From contig NZ_CP101466.1 of assembly GCF_024362385.1 (NCBI RefSeq), positions 1,550,001 through 1,614,000 on the forward strand: a stretch of DNA of 64,000 nucleotides, in the 5' to 3' direction. This document shows, piece after piece, positions 62,298 through 64,000 of the stretch. Source of the stretch: Arthrobacter sp. DNA4 (lineage in GTDB: Bacteria > Actinomycetota > Actinomycetes > Actinomycetales > Micrococcaceae). Below the pieces are notes generated by a model. It saw only the letters and a list, made by a program, of their open reading frames with translations, was not told where the DNA came from and searched no databases. The translations under genes were made by a program, and so were the position numbers. The number at the start of each line of letters is the position of its first letter. Within the stretch, counting starts at the first letter, position 1.

Positions 62298-63206
62298 ATG
62301 GCTGACTCTTCCGCGCACATCCCTGCCCTCGGTACCCTCCTGACCGCCATGGTCACGCCGTTCACCAAGGACGGCGCAGTGGATTACGACCAGGCGGCAG
62401 CGCTGGCCAGCAAGCTGGTCGACGACGGCTGTGACGGCCTGGTGGTCACCGGTACCACCGGTGAGACCTCCACGCTGACAGACGAAGAGAACCTCGGCAT
62501 GTTCCGCGCCGTGAAGGACGCCGTGGGCGGCCGGGCGGCCATCATTGCCGGGACCGGCACCAATGACACCGCGCACTCGGTCCACCTCTCCCAGCAGGCT
62601 GCTGCCCTCGGCGTCGACGGCCTCCTCCTGGTGACCCCTTACTACAACAAGCCCAGCCAGGCCGGTGTCCGCGCCCACTTCGAGACCATCGCCTCCGCCG
62701 TCGACGTTCCGGTCATGCTGTACGACATTCCCGGCCGGTCCTCGATCCCGATCGAACCCGACACCATGATCCGGTTGGCGCAGCACCCCAACATCGTCGC
62801 CGTCAAGGACGCCAAGGCAGACCTCACCGCAGCCACCCGCGTCATGGCGGAAACCGACCTCCTGTTTTACTCGGGCGACGACGGGCTGACCCTTCCCTGG
62901 ATGGCGCTGGGCGCCGTCGGCCTGGTGGGTGTCACTACCCACGTCGCCACCCGCCGCTTCCGCGAACTCATCGACGCCGTCAACGCCAATGACCTTGGGA
63001 CTGCCCGCAAGATCAACTTCGAGCTGCAGCCCGTGGTCCGCGCAACCATGACCCGTGTCCAGGGGGCCGTGGCGGCCAAACAGATTCTTAAATGGCAGGG
63101 AGTCCTGCCCAACTCGATTGTCCGTTTGCCCCTCGTGGAGCCGGACGAAACCGAGATCGAAACCATCCGCGGGGATTTGGCGGAAGCGGGGCTGGTCTTC
63201 TCCTGA
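62298..63206 (+). CDS. dapA: 4-hydroxy-tetrahydrodipicolinate synthase
   Basis: 302 residues, class I aldolase (TIM barrel). LTAMVTPFTKDGAVDYDQAA, DGLVVTGTTGETSTLTDEEN (Thr of the catalytic triad), GTGTNDTAHSVHLSQQAAAL, VTPYYNKPSQAGVRAHFETI (Tyr), VPVMLYDIPGRSSIPIEPDT, and the Schiff-base Lys170 in VAVKDAKADL. It condenses pyruvate with aspartate semialdehyde for lysine/DAP synthesis, upstream of DapB. Followed after 40 bases by the RNase J gene, as in most actinobacteria. Confidence 0.96.
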   Translation: MADSSAHIPALGTLLTAMVTPFTKDGAVDYDQAAALASKLVDDGCDGLVVTGTTGETSTLTDEENLGMFRAVKDAVGGRAAIIAGTGTNDTAHSVHLSQQAAALGVDGLLLVTPYYNKPSQAGVRAHFETIASAVDVPVMLYDIPGRSSIPIEPDTMIRLAQHPNIVAVKDAKADLTAATRVMAETDLLFYSGDDGLTLPWMALGAVGLVGVTTHVATRRFRELIDAVNANDLGTARKINFELQPVVRATMTRVQGAVAAKQILKWQGVLPNSIVRLPLVEPDETEIETIRGDLAEAGLVFS

Positions 63207-63246
63207 GGCTAAGACCGGCACCCTTCCGCCTGGAAAGAAGTGCACT

Positions 63247-64000
63247 ATGACCCAAACTGCCCTTACCGGCCTCGTTACCCCACCGCGCCTGCCCCAAGGC
63301 ACGCTGCGGATCGTCCCGCTTGGCGGGCTCGGGGAGATCGGCCGGAACATGGCCGTGTTCGAAATCGACGGCAAACTGCTGATCGTAGACTGCGGCGTCC
63401 TCTTTCCTGAGGAAACCCAGCCCGGCGTTGACCTGATCCTGCCGGACTTCTCGTACATCGAGGACCGGCTGGACGACGTCGTGGCCGTGATCCTCACGCA
63501 TGGCCACGAGGACCACATCGGCGCCGTGCCGTACCTGCTGCGCCTGCGCAACGACATCCCGCTGGTGGGCTCCCAGCTGACGCTGGCCCTGATCGAAGCG
63601 AAGCTGCAGGAGCACCGCATCCGGCCCTACACGCTGACCGTTGAGGAAGGCCAGGTGGAGAAATTCGGGCCGTTCGAATGCGAGTTCGTCGCCGTCAACC
63701 ACTCCATCCCGGATGCCCTTGCCGTGTTCATCCGCACTGCCGGCGGAACGGTCCTGCACACCGGTGACTTCAAGATGGACCAGCTGCCGCTGGACGGACG
63801 CATCACCGACCTGCGCCACTTCGCCAAGCTGGGCGAGGAGGGCGTTGACCTCTTCATGTCCGACTCCACCAACGCCGACGTGCCCGGATTCACCACGGCC
63901 GAGAAGGAAATCGGCCCCACGCTGGAGCGGCTTTTCGGCCAGGCCACCAAGCGCATCATCGTGGCGTCCTTCTCCTCCCACGTCCACCGCGTGCAGCAGG
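63247..64000 (+). CDS. rnj: Ribonuclease J, C-terminus cut by window edge
   Basis: About 251 residues visible of a protein normally near 560. Metallo-beta-lactamase/beta-CASP nuclease: LRIVPLGGLGEIGRNMAVFE, IVDCGVLFPEETQPGVDLIL, the zinc motif HGHEDH (residues 85-90) in ILTHGHEDHIGAVPYLL, VNHSIPDALAVFIRTAGGTV, LHTGDFKMDQLPLDGRITDL, and DLFMSDSTNADVPGFTTAEK. It processes and degrades RNA (5'-3' exo and endo), acting alongside PNPase encoded at 45.5 kb. The ATG at 63247 is preceded by GGAAAGAAG. Possibly co-transcribed with dapA. Confidence 0.95.
   Translation, partial: MTQTALTGLVTPPRLPQGTLRIVPLGGLGEIGRNMAVFEIDGKLLIVDCGVLFPEETQPGVDLILPDFSYIEDRLDDVVAVILTHGHEDHIGAVPYLLRLRNDIPLVGSQLTLALIEAKLQEHRIRPYTLTVEEGQVEKFGPFECEFVAVNHSIPDALAVFIRTAGGTVLHTGDFKMDQLPLDGRITDLRHFAKLGEEGVDLFMSDSTNADVPGFTTAEKEIGPTLERLFGQATKRIIVASFSSHVHRVQQ

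Overview
The window reads as chromosomal DNA of a high-GC Gram-positive actinobacterium, most likely Arthrobacter or Pseudarthrobacter (Micrococcaceae). This rests on strong G/C third-position bias, frequent GTG and TTG starts, long Pro/Ala/Gly tracts in IF-2, and gene order shared with Mycobacterium tuberculosis (dxr-rip1-gcpE-GNAT; rimP-nusA-ylxR-infB-rbfA; truB-ribF-rpsO-pnp-M16 peptidase; dapB, dapA, RNase J). No tRNA, rRNA, CRISPR array, intact transposon or prophage was seen.

Layout. 1-1.0 kb: a cut-off membrane-anchored protein and an Lrp-type regulator. 1.2-4.8 kb: a branched-chain 2-oxoacid dehydrogenase operon (E1 alpha, E1 beta, E2) behind a CRP-like site. 4.9-13.6 kb: a TetR regulator divergent from an acyl-CoA carboxylase / acyl-CoA dehydrogenase / CoA-transferase / MaoC / CitE-like operon. 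Together these blocks look like the leucine-isovalerate degradation locus known in M. tuberculosis as Rv2495c-Rv2504c, running from 2-ketoisocaproate to acetoacetate and acetyl-CoA. 13.6-15.2 kb: lipase-maturation-factor-like membrane protein. 15.2-21.7 kb: MEP isoprenoid genes dxr (interrupted by an in-frame TAA) and ispG around the site-2 protease gene, with a SatD-family/membrane-protein pair and a YciI protein inserted. 21.7-30 kb: lipoprotein, proS, TSUP permease, PLP decarboxylase, APH-like kinase, VIT1/CCC1 transporter, DUF4439 protein. 30-36 kb: rimP-nusA-ylxR-infB-rbfA, with a striking nested palindrome between infB and rbfA. 36-41.6 kb: beta-propeller protein, nucleoside deaminase, thioredoxin, aminotransferase, truB and two small membrane proteins. 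41.7-44.8 kb: ribF, then kynA and a frameshifted kynU. 45-49.8 kb: rpsO, pnp, M16 peptidase, DUF1579-like protein. 49.9-57.5 kb: a DUF222/HNH (13E12-like) gene and a molybdenum-cofactor cluster (moaD, moaA, a molybdopterin oxidoreductase, frameshifted moeA, moaC, moaB, moaE). 57.5-64 kb: dapB, a TM2 protein, a membrane acyltransferase-like protein, a truncated DUF222 gene behind a textbook LexA-box promoter, dapA and the start of an RNase J gene.

Two themes cut across the map. First, about a dozen genes have a TAnnnT-like -10 element ending 6-8 bases before the start codon, the signature of leaderless mRNAs. Second, three normally conserved genes (dxr, kynU, moeA) are interrupted. The kynU and moeA lesions look like lost single bases in GGG/CCC runs and may be sequencing errors. 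The dxr lesion is an in-frame stop and is harder to explain that way.
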